Source: Ruminococcus flavefaciens AE3010 (lineage in GTDB: Bacteria; Bacillota; Clostridia; Oscillospirales; Ruminococcaceae). From it: a stretch of 64,000 bases of DNA. Below are positions 34,161 to 42,126 of this stretch, piece after piece (position 1 is the stretch's first letter; the number at the start of each line of letters is the position of its first letter). The stretch lies in the NCBI RefSeq assembly GCF_000526795.1, contig NZ_JAGT01000001.1:767001-831000 (forward strand). The letters run 5' to 3'. The notes beneath the pieces were generated by a model. It was not told the origin of the DNA, did not search any database, and saw only the letters and a list, made by a program, of their open reading frames with translations. Position numbers and translations under genes: made by a program.

Positions 34161-35233
34161 TTTATGGTACCTCCGCCCACTACTATATCCCCATCGTAGA
34201 GAACTACCGCCTGACCGCTTGTCACAGCCCTCTGGGGCTGGTCGAACTCCACCATATACTCGCCGTTTCCGAGATATGTGACCGTGGCAGGCTGCTCTTT
34301 CTGGCTGTAGCGCGTTTTCGCAGTCACGCGCATGGGAGCTTCCAGCTTTTCAATGGATATAAGGTTAAAATCATCGGCGATAAGGCTCTTTGTGTAAAGG
34401 TCGGACTCCAGTCCGAGGGTGACAGTATTTGCGGCAATGTCCTTTTTTACTACGTAGGCAGGGTGACCGAGGGCGATACCCAGTCCTTTGCGCTGTCCGA
34501 TAGTGTAGTTGATTATGCCCTTGTGCTCTCCGAGGACTTTGCCGTCCATGTCGATGAAGCTTCCGCAGGGCATATCACAGCCCGTAAATCTGCGTATAAA
34601 GGCTGCATAGTCCCCGTCAGGCACAAAGCATATGTCCTGACTGTCGGGCTTGTTGGAGTTCACCAGTCCTGCCCTCTCCGCAAGCTCGCGTACCTGTGTT
34701 TTTTCAAGCTCACCCAGAGGGAAAAGGGTATGGGAGAGCTGCTCCTGAGTGAGTGCGTACAGCACATAGGTCTGATCCTTGCTGCGGTCTGCGGGACGTT
34801 TCAGCAGATAGCGTCCCCGCTCCTCGTCGTACTCATTGACAGCGTAATGTCCCGTAGCTATGTAGTCGTAGCCCAGCTCATGAGCTCTCCGCAGCATCTT
34901 GTCGAACTTAACATGGCGGTTGCACTCGATACAGGGATTGGGCGTCCGTCCGCAGAGATAGCTGTCCGCAAACTGCTTCATGACGTACTCTCGGAAGTTG
35001 TCCTTGAAGTTGAAAACAAGATGCTCAAAGCCAAGTCGGTAAGCCACGCTCCTTGCGTCCTCGACGTCAGACAGGGCACAGCAGGTCTTGCCCTCTTTTT
35101 TCGCCTCGGATATATCCTCATCGGAAAAGAGCTTCAGCGTTACTCCCATTACCTCGTAGCCCTTATCGCGCAGCAGCATTGCCGCAACTGAGCTGTCAAC
35201 GCCGCCGCTCATTCCGACCATAACCTTTTTCAT
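34157..35233 (-). CDS. mnmA: tRNA-specific 2-thiouridylase MnmA
   Basis: 358 aa from ATG 35233 (MKKVMVGMSGG), with AAAGGAG 8 bases upstream; the frame is open to 35269 but the added residues are not family-like. It carries the PP-loop GMSGGVDSSVAA, catalytic cysteines in NPCIECNRHVKF (Cys near 98) and in DICFVPDGDYAAF (near 195), and a C-terminal beta-barrel. It thiolates U34 of Lys, Glu and Gln tRNAs. A perfect 8-bp hairpin (35260-35278) separates it from the HAD gene. Confidence 0.96.
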   Translation of the reverse strand: MKKVMVGMSGGVDSSVAAMLLRDKGYEVMGVTLKLFSDEDISEAKKEGKTCCALSDVEDARSVAYRLGFEHLVFNFKDNFREYVMKQFADSYLCGRTPNPCIECNRHVKFDKMLRRAHELGYDYIATGHYAVNEYDEERGRYLLKRPADRSKDQTYVLYALTQEQLSHTLFPLGELEKTQVRELAERAGLVNSNKPDSQDICFVPDGDYAAFIRRFTGCDMPCGSFIDMDGKVLGEHKGIINYTIGQRKGLGIALGHPAYVVKKDIAANTVTLGLESDLYTKSLIADDFNLISIEKLEAPMRVTAKTRYSQKEQPATVTYLGNGEYMVEFDQPQRAVTSGQAVVLYDGDIVVGGGTIK

Positions 35234-35259
35234 TTTATCGCTCCTTTTGAAAACAGCAC

Positions 35260-35278
35260 GGGCGAACATAGTTCGCCC
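35260..35278. repeat. Short hairpin between the HAD gene and mnmA
   Basis: GGGCGAAC-ATA-GTTCGCCC, a perfect 8-bp inverted repeat overlapping the stop codon of the HAD gene. The sequence resembles short palindromes dispersed in gut Clostridia; it may also limit read-through. The repeat status is from memory and unverified. Confidence 0.45.
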
Positions 35279-35925
35279 TAAAGTATATTTATTATCTCGT
35301 CAAGCGACCTGACGTAATAGTCCGAAATCTCAATGATTCGCGGCATATCGGCTTCTGCCACGCTGTCGTATACTCCGCATACGGGAAAGCCCGCGGCTTT
35401 TGCGGTCTCGATACAGTGGAGGGAATCCTCTATGACAAGCGTTTCCTGCGGCAAAATGCCGAGACGCTCCGCTCCGCCGAGAAAAATATCGGGAAAATTC
35501 TTGCCTGTGGGATATTCCCTGTCAGTAAGCAGAAATCTCATTCTGTCATAAACACCGCAGCGTTTCAGGGCAGCTTCCGCAAGTCCTTTGTAGGTAGCTG
35601 TTGCTACACCGTATGGTATATCACGGCTGTCAAGGAAGTCAAGAAGCTCCGAAACATGGGGCTTCAATGGTATCTGCTCCTCATAGCGCTGACGCACCAT
35701 GTCCTCGATGCGCTTTATGACGTATTCCTTGGTGCAGCTCAGACCGAAGCGGTCAATGAAGTACTGCGACGACTCATCAACGGTCATCTTCTTTACTACG
35801 TCCGAGACCTCCGCAGGCGGATCGGCTATGCCGTTTTCTATTAAGAATTCGCGGTCTATGCTGCTCCAAACTGTCATAGAGTCCAGCAAAGTTCCGTCAA
35901 GATCGAAAATTATTCCCTTTATCAT
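35278..35925 (-). CDS. HAD-superfamily hydrolase (beta-phosphoglucomutase-like)
   Basis: 215 aa. Motif I FDLDGTLLDS at residues 7-16, an alpha-helical cap (about 18-90), motif II VATATYKG near 115, and motif IV VIEDSLHCIETAKAAG near 166. A small-molecule phosphatase or phosphomutase. Its place between tmcAL and mnmA suggests only co-expression. The start ATG 35925 lies 15 bases after the tmcAL stop. Confidence 0.9.
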   Translation of the reverse strand: MIKGIIFDLDGTLLDSMTVWSSIDREFLIENGIADPPAEVSDVVKKMTVDESSQYFIDRFGLSCTKEYVIKRIEDMVRQRYEEQIPLKPHVSELLDFLDSRDIPYGVATATYKGLAEAALKRCGVYDRMRFLLTDREYPTGKNFPDIFLGGAERLGILPQETLVIEDSLHCIETAKAAGFPVCGVYDSVAEADMPRIIEISDYYVRSLDEIINIL

Positions 35926-35940
35926 CTGTTCTCCCGAGTT

Positions 35941-37134
35941 TTATTCCATATCTATCATTATTTTGGCTCTGTAGTCCTTTTGTGCCGAAGTAACGGTATC
36001 CAGAGCAAGTCCGTATATGTCGGAGGCTCTTATCTCAAGCTCCGCAAAGCGCTCTGCGGTGTCGCTGAGCTGTGAAAGCTTGGCTATAGAGGAAGCAAAT
36101 GGTATCTTCGCAGATTCCTTTGCACGGGCAAGTATCTCTCTGCCCCGCTCGTTGAATGCCAGTATCCTGCCATACGGCGGGAGCTGCTTCATATCCTCTT
36201 TCGTGATGCCTATAAGTAGGGACAGCATTATGCGCCTTATCCTCGCCATAGTGTATCTCTTGGTCTTGACCGTGAACAGCAGCTCGTCAAGAGAGCCTGC
36301 CATTCTTGCTCCGTATATCCTGTGCTCAAGCCCCTGCCCTACATCGTATATCCGGGATATTTCCTCCGCAGAGCTTGTTCTGAGCTTATAAAGCATTACC
36401 CGCTCCAGACGGCTGATCGATGCCGTTTCGCCTTTTTCAGCCGCATCAGCTATTGCGTCAGCCCACTGTGGAGTAGTAAACTCTCCGATATCGGATTTGT
36501 TGTCTATCATTTCACGTATGAGAGAAGCACTGGCAAAGCCGTCACTGCTCTCTTTGCCGTCATGTGCGGCATTTTTCCGCTTGACCGTGAAAGCATTCAT
36601 TGCGCTGCCGCTCTTTTTCAGCGCCCTCAGATACTCTATTGCGAGAAGATTATTGGGCTCCGAGATTATGGAAGCCGCCTCAGGGTCGAATCCGTTGACC
36701 ACTGAATTCAGCGCCCTCGGATAAGTGTAGCCCTTTTCCATGATGCTTTTTATCTCGTCGGCGTGAGTCACCGCCGCAAGATCAACGGTCTCCATAGCCT
36801 TCAGAAGCTTCTCCGCATCCCCGCACTCGCTGCCGAAGGATATCTCGTCCACAGCTCCGAGAGCGTCAAGGAGATATACCGCTCCTGCCGCAAAATTCTC
36901 CGCTGAGGAAAGACAGTACTGCACAGGGAGCTCGATAACAAGGTCTGCTCCCGAGCGTACCGCAAGGCGGGCACGTTCAAGCTTGTCCATTACGGCTGTA
37001 TCCCCCCGCTGTACGAAGTTGCCGCTCATCACAGCAGCTATATGCGTCGCACCGTTTTCACGGGTCTTTCTTATGTGATAAAGATGTCCGTTATGGAAGG
37101 GATTATACTCGCAGATTATACCGCTGACTTTCAT
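35941..37134 (-). CDS. tmcAL: tRNA(Met) cytidine acetate ligase
   Basis: 397 aa from ATG 37134, with GAGAGG about 8 bases upstream; the frame is open to 37161 but the family begins MKVSGIICEYNPFHNGH. That N-terminal stretch is the nucleotidyltransferase signature (HxGH at 17-20 region). Family members use ATP and acetate to make ac4C34 in elongator tRNA(Met). Acetate supply fits with the divergent ackA gene next to it. It heads the operon running to rsmI. I could not pick its promoter with confidence in the 250-base divergent gap. Confidence 0.92.
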   Translation of the reverse strand: MKVSGIICEYNPFHNGHLYHIRKTRENGATHIAAVMSGNFVQRGDTAVMDKLERARLAVRSGADLVIELPVQYCLSSAENFAAGAVYLLDALGAVDEISFGSECGDAEKLLKAMETVDLAAVTHADEIKSIMEKGYTYPRALNSVVNGFDPEAASIISEPNNLLAIEYLRALKKSGSAMNAFTVKRKNAAHDGKESSDGFASASLIREMIDNKSDIGEFTTPQWADAIADAAEKGETASISRLERVMLYKLRTSSAEEISRIYDVGQGLEHRIYGARMAGSLDELLFTVKTKRYTMARIRRIMLSLLIGITKEDMKQLPPYGRILAFNERGREILARAKESAKIPFASSIAKLSQLSDTAERFAELEIRASDIYGLALDTVTSAQKDYRAKIMIDME

Positions 37135-37317
37135 TTTACTACCTCTCTTCTTAAATTTCAATGATTTTTCGTAAATTTTTATCTACTCTACAGATTATTA
37201 AAGTATTACTGCTGCGTTTTGGGCGATTTGCAAAAGGATTTGCGTGTTTTTTACCGCCATAAAGGTCAAAAAACTCACATTACTGACCTCTTAACAGCTT
37301 TTATTTGAAAAAAGGAC

Positions 37318-37345
37318 TTGCATTTTTCAAAAAATAGTATATAAT
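37318..37345 (+). promoter_or_regulatory. Promoter of ackA
   Basis: TTGCAT (37318-37323), 16-bp spacer, TATAAT (37340-37345), 39 bases before the start codon. The divergent gap (37135-37383) is AT-rich and also contains a loosely symmetric GGTCA...TGACC pair at about 37265-37289. Confidence 0.65.
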
Positions 37346-37383
37346 AATATATGCAAAATATATTTTTGAAAGGAATTACATAT

Positions 37384-38583
37384 ATGATCATCTTAGTTGT
37401 TAATGCGGGAAGCTCTTCCCTCAAGTATCAGCTCATCGACATGAGCGATGAGAGCATGATCGCAAAGGGAAACTGCGACCGTATCGGTATCGACGGACAT
37501 ATCAACCACAAAACTGCTGACGGCAGAGTTCTCGATCAGGACTGTGCATTCCCTACTCACACAGAAGCTTTCATGAAGCTGGTAGAGGCTCTCACAACAG
37601 GTCCTGCAAAGGTAATCGACAGCATGGAGGAGATCTCCGCTGTAGGTCACAGAATAGTACAGGGTGCTGACGTTTTCGACAAGTCTGTTCTCGTAACTGA
37701 CGAGGTAATCGACAAGATCGATGAGCTCCGCGAGCTTGCTCCTGTTCACAACCACGCACATGCACTGGCTCTCAGAGCATGCAAGAGCGTTATCCCTGCA
37801 AACGTTCCTCAGGTAGTTGTATTCGATACAGCTTTCCACCAGACAATGCCTCCAAAGGCTTATATGTTCGGTCTTCCCTATGATGATTATGAGAAGCTCC
37901 ATGTAAGAAAGTACGGCTTCCACGGCACATCACACCGCTTCGTATCAAAGGCTCTCGCTGAGGCTATGGGCAAAGACGTAAAGGATCTCAAGATCGTTTC
38001 ATGCCACCTTGGCAACGGTTCCTCCATCACAGCTGTTGACGGCGGAAAGTCAGTTGATACATCAATGGGCTTCACACCTCTTGACGGTGTAGTTATGGGT
38101 ACAAGAACAGGTTCCGTTGATCCTTCTGCCGTAACATTCGTTGCTGACAAGCACGGCTTTACTCCTTCACAGATGAGCGAATACATGAACAAGAAGTCAG
38201 GCTTCCTTGGAGTATCAGGCGTTGGTTCCGATAACCGCGACATTCAGGAGGCTGCTAACAACGGCAACCAGAAGGCTCAGCTGGTTTCTGATATGCTCAC
38301 ATACGAGATCCAGAAGTACATCGGCGCTTACGCTGCTGCTATGAACGGCATCGACGCTGTTCTCTTCACAGGCGGTATCGGCGAGAACTCATGGGAAGTA
38401 AGAGAAGCTGTATGTCAGAATATGGATTACTTCGGAATCAAGATCGACGAGGCTCTCAACCGCACTATCAGAGGCAAGCTCACAAAGATCTCTACTCCCG
38501 ATTCAAAGATCGAGGTATGGATCGTTCCTACAAATGAGGAGCTTCTTATCGCAAGAGATACACTTGCTCTCATTTCTAAGTAA
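37384..38583 (+). CDS. ackA: Acetate kinase
   Basis: 399 aa from ATG 37384 (MIILVVNAGSSSLKYQL), preceded by AAAGGA at 9 bases; an in-frame ATG at 37351 lies in the promoter region. The ASKHA-fold signatures VNAGSSSLKYQ and the conserved HLGNGSS (near 209-215) and GTRTGSVDP (near 240) are present. It makes ATP from acetyl phosphate, giving acetate as a fermentation end product. No pta gene is adjacent. Codon choice is very strongly biased, suggesting high expression. Confidence 0.97.
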   Translation: MIILVVNAGSSSLKYQLIDMSDESMIAKGNCDRIGIDGHINHKTADGRVLDQDCAFPTHTEAFMKLVEALTTGPAKVIDSMEEISAVGHRIVQGADVFDKSVLVTDEVIDKIDELRELAPVHNHAHALALRACKSVIPANVPQVVVFDTAFHQTMPPKAYMFGLPYDDYEKLHVRKYGFHGTSHRFVSKALAEAMGKDVKDLKIVSCHLGNGSSITAVDGGKSVDTSMGFTPLDGVVMGTRTGSVDPSAVTFVADKHGFTPSQMSEYMNKKSGFLGVSGVGSDNRDIQEAANNGNQKAQLVSDMLTYEIQKYIGAYAAAMNGIDAVLFTGGIGENSWEVREAVCQNMDYFGIKIDEALNRTIRGKLTKISTPDSKIEVWIVPTNEELLIARDTLALISK

Positions 38584-38612
38584 TTATAACATAAATATTT
38601 TTATAAAGCAAC

Positions 38613-38648
38613 AAAAACTCGATGCATTGATCTGCATCGAGTTTTTGT
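38613..38648 (+). terminator. Terminator of ackA (possibly bidirectional)
   Basis: A 10-bp perfect stem (38617-38626 with 38633-38642) with flanking A5 and T5 runs, so it can act in both directions between ackA and the convergent DUF3737 gene. Confidence 0.88.
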
Positions 38649-38662
38649 TTTTTAACGCTTAT

Positions 38663-38722
38663 GCGGAACGCCGAGGACGACGTTCCCTACTAACGGCTAA
38701 TGGCTATAGGCTAAAGGCTGAC
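38663..38722. repeat. Hairpin plus 7-bp tandem repeat downstream of ackA
   Basis: GGAACG/CGTTCC arms (38665-38670, 38681-38686) are followed by four imperfect copies of a 7-bp unit GGCTAAW (38695-38722). It ends against the DUF3737 stop codon. The composition differs from the AT-rich flank and resembles dispersed intergenic repeats. Confidence 0.55.
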
Positions 38723-38723
38723 A

Positions 38724-39563
38724 TCAGCCGCAGATTATCTTTGTGCGCGAAGCATCGATATTTTCCTTTTCCATGATTATCTCGCCAATGGATTCGGCTC
38801 TTATAAGGCCGCCCGCCGGGTTCTTGACACTGTCTATGCCGCCCCTGATGTCGGCGCTGATATTCTCGGAATACTCAAACGCAAGTGTGGTATTCGGGAG
38901 CTTGCAGTTCCTGAGCACAAGATTAGCAACAAAGCACATCCCCTGCAGGCTCTCCACAGTACAGTCCACAAGTGTGATATTCCGTGAATTCCAGCCGAAG
39001 CACTTTCCCGTAATGACAGAATCATAGATCATTACGTTCTGACAGTTCCAGAAACAGTCGTTTCCGTTGATGACAGACTTGCGCACCGTGATGTTCTTTA
39101 CGCCGTCAAAAGCATATCCGCCGTTGAGTTCAAGTCCGGTGATCTCCATACCGTCGCAGTCCATTGCGAAGTATTCGCCGTTGACCTTTACGCCGTCCAT
39201 GCGCACATTGGCACATTTCCACATGGTCTCTACTCCGTTTGCAAGGCTGACGTTCTTTAAGCTTATGCCATTGCAGTGACGGAAGCACTTCTCGGATTCG
39301 ATGACCGAATCCGAAACAGTCACCTCTGATGAATACCAGAAGCCCTCTTTTGCACTCTCTCGGATGATACAGTTGTTCAGCTTGACCTTTTCGCTGTACC
39401 ACACAGGATACTTGGCGTCAAAAGTGCAGTCGGACAGTTCGATGTAGGCATTGTGCTTGAGGGGAGATTCTCCCTCGCCGAAAACAGTGCCGCTGATCTT
39501 TAGTCCGTTGCGCTGAAACAGAGCTCTTTCCCCCGAAAAATGCTCGTTAAGTATTTCTTTCAT
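38724..39563 (-). CDS. DUF3737 family protein (parallel beta-helix)
   Basis: 279 aa from ATG 39563, with AGGAG 8 bases upstream; a GTG at 39572 overlaps that site. The sequence is a chain of short strands with repeating Cys/Asn/Asp turns (for example CFRHCNGISLKNVSL, CFWNCQNVMIYDSVI), typical of a right-handed parallel beta-helix. DUF3737 proteins are widespread in gut Firmicutes and Bacteroidetes, function unknown. No signal peptide, so cytoplasmic. It stands alone with its own promoter. Confidence 0.85.
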   Translation of the reverse strand: MKEILNEHFSGERALFQRNGLKISGTVFGEGESPLKHNAYIELSDCTFDAKYPVWYSEKVKLNNCIIRESAKEGFWYSSEVTVSDSVIESEKCFRHCNGISLKNVSLANGVETMWKCANVRMDGVKVNGEYFAMDCDGMEITGLELNGGYAFDGVKNITVRKSVINGNDCFWNCQNVMIYDSVITGKCFGWNSRNITLVDCTVESLQGMCFVANLVLRNCKLPNTTLAFEYSENISADIRGGIDSVKNPAGGLIRAESIGEIIMEKENIDASRTKIICG

Positions 39564-39612
39564 TGATCTCACTCCTCTAAAAAATACAGGTAAAATTAGC
39601 GGTATTTTTTAT

Positions 39613-39641
39613 AGTATAACATACTTTTTTGTAAATTGCAA
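39613..39641 (-). promoter_or_regulatory. Promoter of the DUF3737 gene
   Basis: TTGCAA (39636-39641), 17-bp spacer, TATACT (39613-39618) on the minus strand, 50 bases before the start. Confidence 0.75.
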
Positions 39642-39708
39642 CCTGTTTTCACTAAAGAACTGCTATTTGCACTATTCGCCGAAAAAATTTTTTTAATTTA
39701 TGCAACAC

Positions 39709-39737
39709 TTTACATATACGCTCCGTATGTGTATAAT
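39709..39737 (+). promoter_or_regulatory. Promoter of the ECF sigma operon with palindromic motifs
   Basis: TTTACA (39709-39714), 17-bp spacer, TATAAT (39732-39737). The spacer contains a near-perfect inverted repeat CATATACG-CTC-CGTATGTG (39713-39731), and the perfect palindrome CGTATACG follows at 39748-39755. These could be binding sites for a repressor of the operon. Confidence 0.7.
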
Positions 39738-39787
39738 GAAAGCAGAACGTATACGAAAATGCTTCGCAGCAGAGGGGGTGTGGGACC

Positions 39788-40342
39788 ATGACCGACAAGG
39801 ATATCAAGGAGCTTATGAAAAGCTCTCCTGACAAGGGCTTCAGGGCGCTTTTTGACGAGTACTGGAGCTATGTCTATACCATAGTTTACAATACTCTCCG
39901 TGACTGCGGCAGCAAAAGCGACATTGAGGACTGTACAGCCGATGTGCTCAGCGACGTGATGATGAATTACGATACCGAACATGAGGGCTCTCTGAAAGCT
40001 TACCTGGGTACCTCGGCAAAACGCCGTGCCATAGATATGCGGCGGGCACTAAGCTCTCGCAAAAGCGTCTCTATAGATGAGGACGAAAACCTGCTGCTGA
40101 CCTCTGACGAAAACATAGAATCTGCCACCGAAAGCTCCCACATATCGGCAATACTTCTCAACAGGATCGAGGAGCTGGGCGAGCCCGACTCAACTATAAT
40201 CATACAGAGGTACTTCTACGACAGAAGCTCCGCCGAGACCGCGCGTATACTCGGCATGAACCCCATAACGGTGCGAAGCCGCCTGCGGAGGGCGCTGAAA
40301 AAGCTCAGAGACGTTCTCACCGATATGGACATAACTCTGTAA
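39788..40342 (+). CDS. ECF-type RNA polymerase sigma factor
   Basis: 184 aa. Region 2 lies at about 10-85 (GFRALFDEYWSYVYTIVYNTLRD, then DIEDCTADVLSDVMMNYD) and region 4 at about 120-180, with the helix-turn-helix SSAETARILGMNPITVRSRLRRALKKL. ATG 39788 has GGGGG-type ribosome binding. It is followed at 12 bases by a membrane protein with one helix, the usual sigma/anti-sigma layout. It uses a housekeeping-type promoter rather than an obvious ECF one. Confidence 0.92.
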   Translation: MTDKDIKELMKSSPDKGFRALFDEYWSYVYTIVYNTLRDCGSKSDIEDCTADVLSDVMMNYDTEHEGSLKAYLGTSAKRRAIDMRRALSSRKSVSIDEDENLLLTSDENIESATESSHISAILLNRIEELGEPDSTIIIQRYFYDRSSAETARILGMNPITVRSRLRRALKKLRDVLTDMDITL

Positions 40343-40354
40343 AGGAGGATAAAT

Positions 40355-42019
40355 ATGAAAAGGAATATCAAGGATATACTCCACAGCGCGGACAGCAGTA
40401 CCGTTGAACGCATCGCAGACCGCGGCAAGGCTGCCGATAGCGAGACTGCAAGCCGCATATACGACAAGTGCCTTGCCCGCATGGATAAGGACTCAGAGCA
40501 TACCGAGTTCTTCACTGTCGAGCCCGTCCGCAGAGCTCCGCGATTTGCTCCTGCTCTCATAGCAGCTGCAAGCGTGTTCATTGTACTGGGAGCTGTAGGT
40601 CTGGCGCTGAAATTCAAAGCTCCAACGCCCGAGCCAGTTGACGTTTCGCCTGTAATCGCTGCTACGGGAACTACAGGGAGCTCCACAGGTGACGAGTACA
40701 GAGTCACGGATACTACCGAAACAAGGGCAATAAGTATCTCGGAGGACGGCACAAAAGGCGCTGATACTTTGAAAGAGCCTGTAACTACATTCAAGCCTGC
40801 AAGCGACAAAACAAAGACCACTGTAACTGCTTCGGGAGGCTTTGCTACAACCAATACCACCGCAAAGAACAGCAAAACTACGGCAAAAACTACTAAAAAC
40901 AGCTCCAAAACTACCACTGCAAAGGCGACAACAAAAACTGTCACCACAGTTAAAACAGGCGAAAAGCGCATGACCTTAGCCGAGATAGAGGAATGGGAGC
41001 GCAAGAACGCTCCGTCTACACTTGTACGTGAAAGAGCTATACTGAACGGCGAGATAAGCGCTGATTCGCCCCGTGTAACTCTTGAACAGATAAAGCAGTT
41101 TATAGCTGAGAGCTCCAATATTGACGAAATATACAGGAAGATACAGAAGATCCAGCCTTATCCCGATGTTGAGGGCGGGAGCGGCTTTACCCTCATAGAA
41201 TACTGGGTATATGGAAACAGCGACAATTATGTTCTGCTCAGCCCCGACGGAAAGGGCATCGAGCTTATGGACAGAGCCGGCAGAAAGATAACCGAGGTCC
41301 TGTATACTGAGCCGCGCGTAACCACTCCGCCTGTTACAAACAAGTACGAATATGCAGGCGAGATAACTCTCGATGAGGTATTGAAGCTTGCGAAAAGCAG
41401 CCAGAATATGCAATACAGCGATTTCAGGAAATACTGCTATTCTGCCGATCATTATGATGATTCAGACATGACGTTCATAATTTCCGACCGCGAGAAATGG
41501 TATCTTGTTGTAAGAGCAAATAAAGGCGGAAGCGGCGTCATATGCGGCATTTGGGACAATATCTGCAATTACCGTATGGATATCCGTTCAACACCATATG
41601 ATGATATAGTCGATAACATAAACGGCTGGACGTACAAGGACGCAGTTACAATATCTCCCGTAGCAGGTAAAATAAGCATTGACGACATTATACGCATTCA
41701 TAACGAAAAAGGCGAAGACCTTGACCCGTCGGACTTTGCGGGATTTACCTATGAGGATTTCAGACTGAATGGCAGCCATATTGTCAAGTATCGTGTTGTA
41801 GACGGCGATAAATACAAGGTATCAAAGGTGAATGAGGTCTATCTGACATTGCTGTTGGGCAACGGCAGACCGCTGATAAGTGCTTCTCTTCACGATCAGA
41901 ATTTCATATACAATTCGCTGCTCATTAATACATCTGAATACTACGGTACTTTCAACAACTCTATCGACGGCGAACTGGAAAACACCAAAACAGGAACATG
42001 GTTCTTGGATAATCAATGA
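40355..42019 (+). CDS. Putative anti-sigma factor with Thr-rich stalk and three extracellular repeats
   Basis: 554 aa. A cytoplasmic N-terminus (1-63), one membrane helix (about 64-86), a Thr/Lys-rich stalk (about 95-205) and then three similar units of about 80 residues starting near RVTLEQIKQFI (247), EITLDEVLKLA (337) and KISIDDIIRIH (447). Each has a helix followed by strands. No zinc-finger anti-sigma motif is visible, so the anti-sigma role is inferred from gene order and topology. The repeats could sense something at the cell surface. AAAGGAGG stands before ATG 40355. Confidence 0.7.
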   Translation: MKRNIKDILHSADSSTVERIADRGKAADSETASRIYDKCLARMDKDSEHTEFFTVEPVRRAPRFAPALIAAASVFIVLGAVGLALKFKAPTPEPVDVSPVIAATGTTGSSTGDEYRVTDTTETRAISISEDGTKGADTLKEPVTTFKPASDKTKTTVTASGGFATTNTTAKNSKTTAKTTKNSSKTTTAKATTKTVTTVKTGEKRMTLAEIEEWERKNAPSTLVRERAILNGEISADSPRVTLEQIKQFIAESSNIDEIYRKIQKIQPYPDVEGGSGFTLIEYWVYGNSDNYVLLSPDGKGIELMDRAGRKITEVLYTEPRVTTPPVTNKYEYAGEITLDEVLKLAKSSQNMQYSDFRKYCYSADHYDDSDMTFIISDREKWYLVVRANKGGSGVICGIWDNICNYRMDIRSTPYDDIVDNINGWTYKDAVTISPVAGKISIDDIIRIHNEKGEDLDPSDFAGFTYEDFRLNGSHIVKYRVVDGDKYKVSKVNEVYLTLLLGNGRPLISASLHDQNFIYNSLLINTSEYYGTFNNSIDGELENTKTGTWFLDNQ

Positions 42020-42028
42020 TATAAGCAT

Positions 42029-42060
42029 AAAAGCTGCTGTGAAAACGGCAGCTTTTTCTT
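42029..42060 (+). terminator. Terminator of the ECF sigma operon
   Basis: Stem AAAGCTGC/GCAGCTTT with a short A-rich loop, followed by a T-run, 10 bases after the stop codon. Confidence 0.85.
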
Positions 42061-42069
42061 TTCCGCATA

Positions 42070-42098
42070 TTGACAAAGCCGACTGTTTGGGGTATAAT
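42070..42098 (+). promoter_or_regulatory. Consensus promoter of the pyridoxamine kinase gene
   Basis: TTGACA (42070-42075), 17-bp spacer, TATAAT (42093-42098): an exact match to the housekeeping consensus, about 30 bases before the start. Confidence 0.88.
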
Positions 42099-42126
42099 CA
42101 AGAATTGATGAATACATATTGAAAGA

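Noticed and set aside
34145-35191. A 348-codon plus-strand open frame antisense to mnmA
   Set aside because: It mirrors mnmA codon structure, has no ribosome binding site, and its translation is Leu/Val/His-rich without any recognisable motif.
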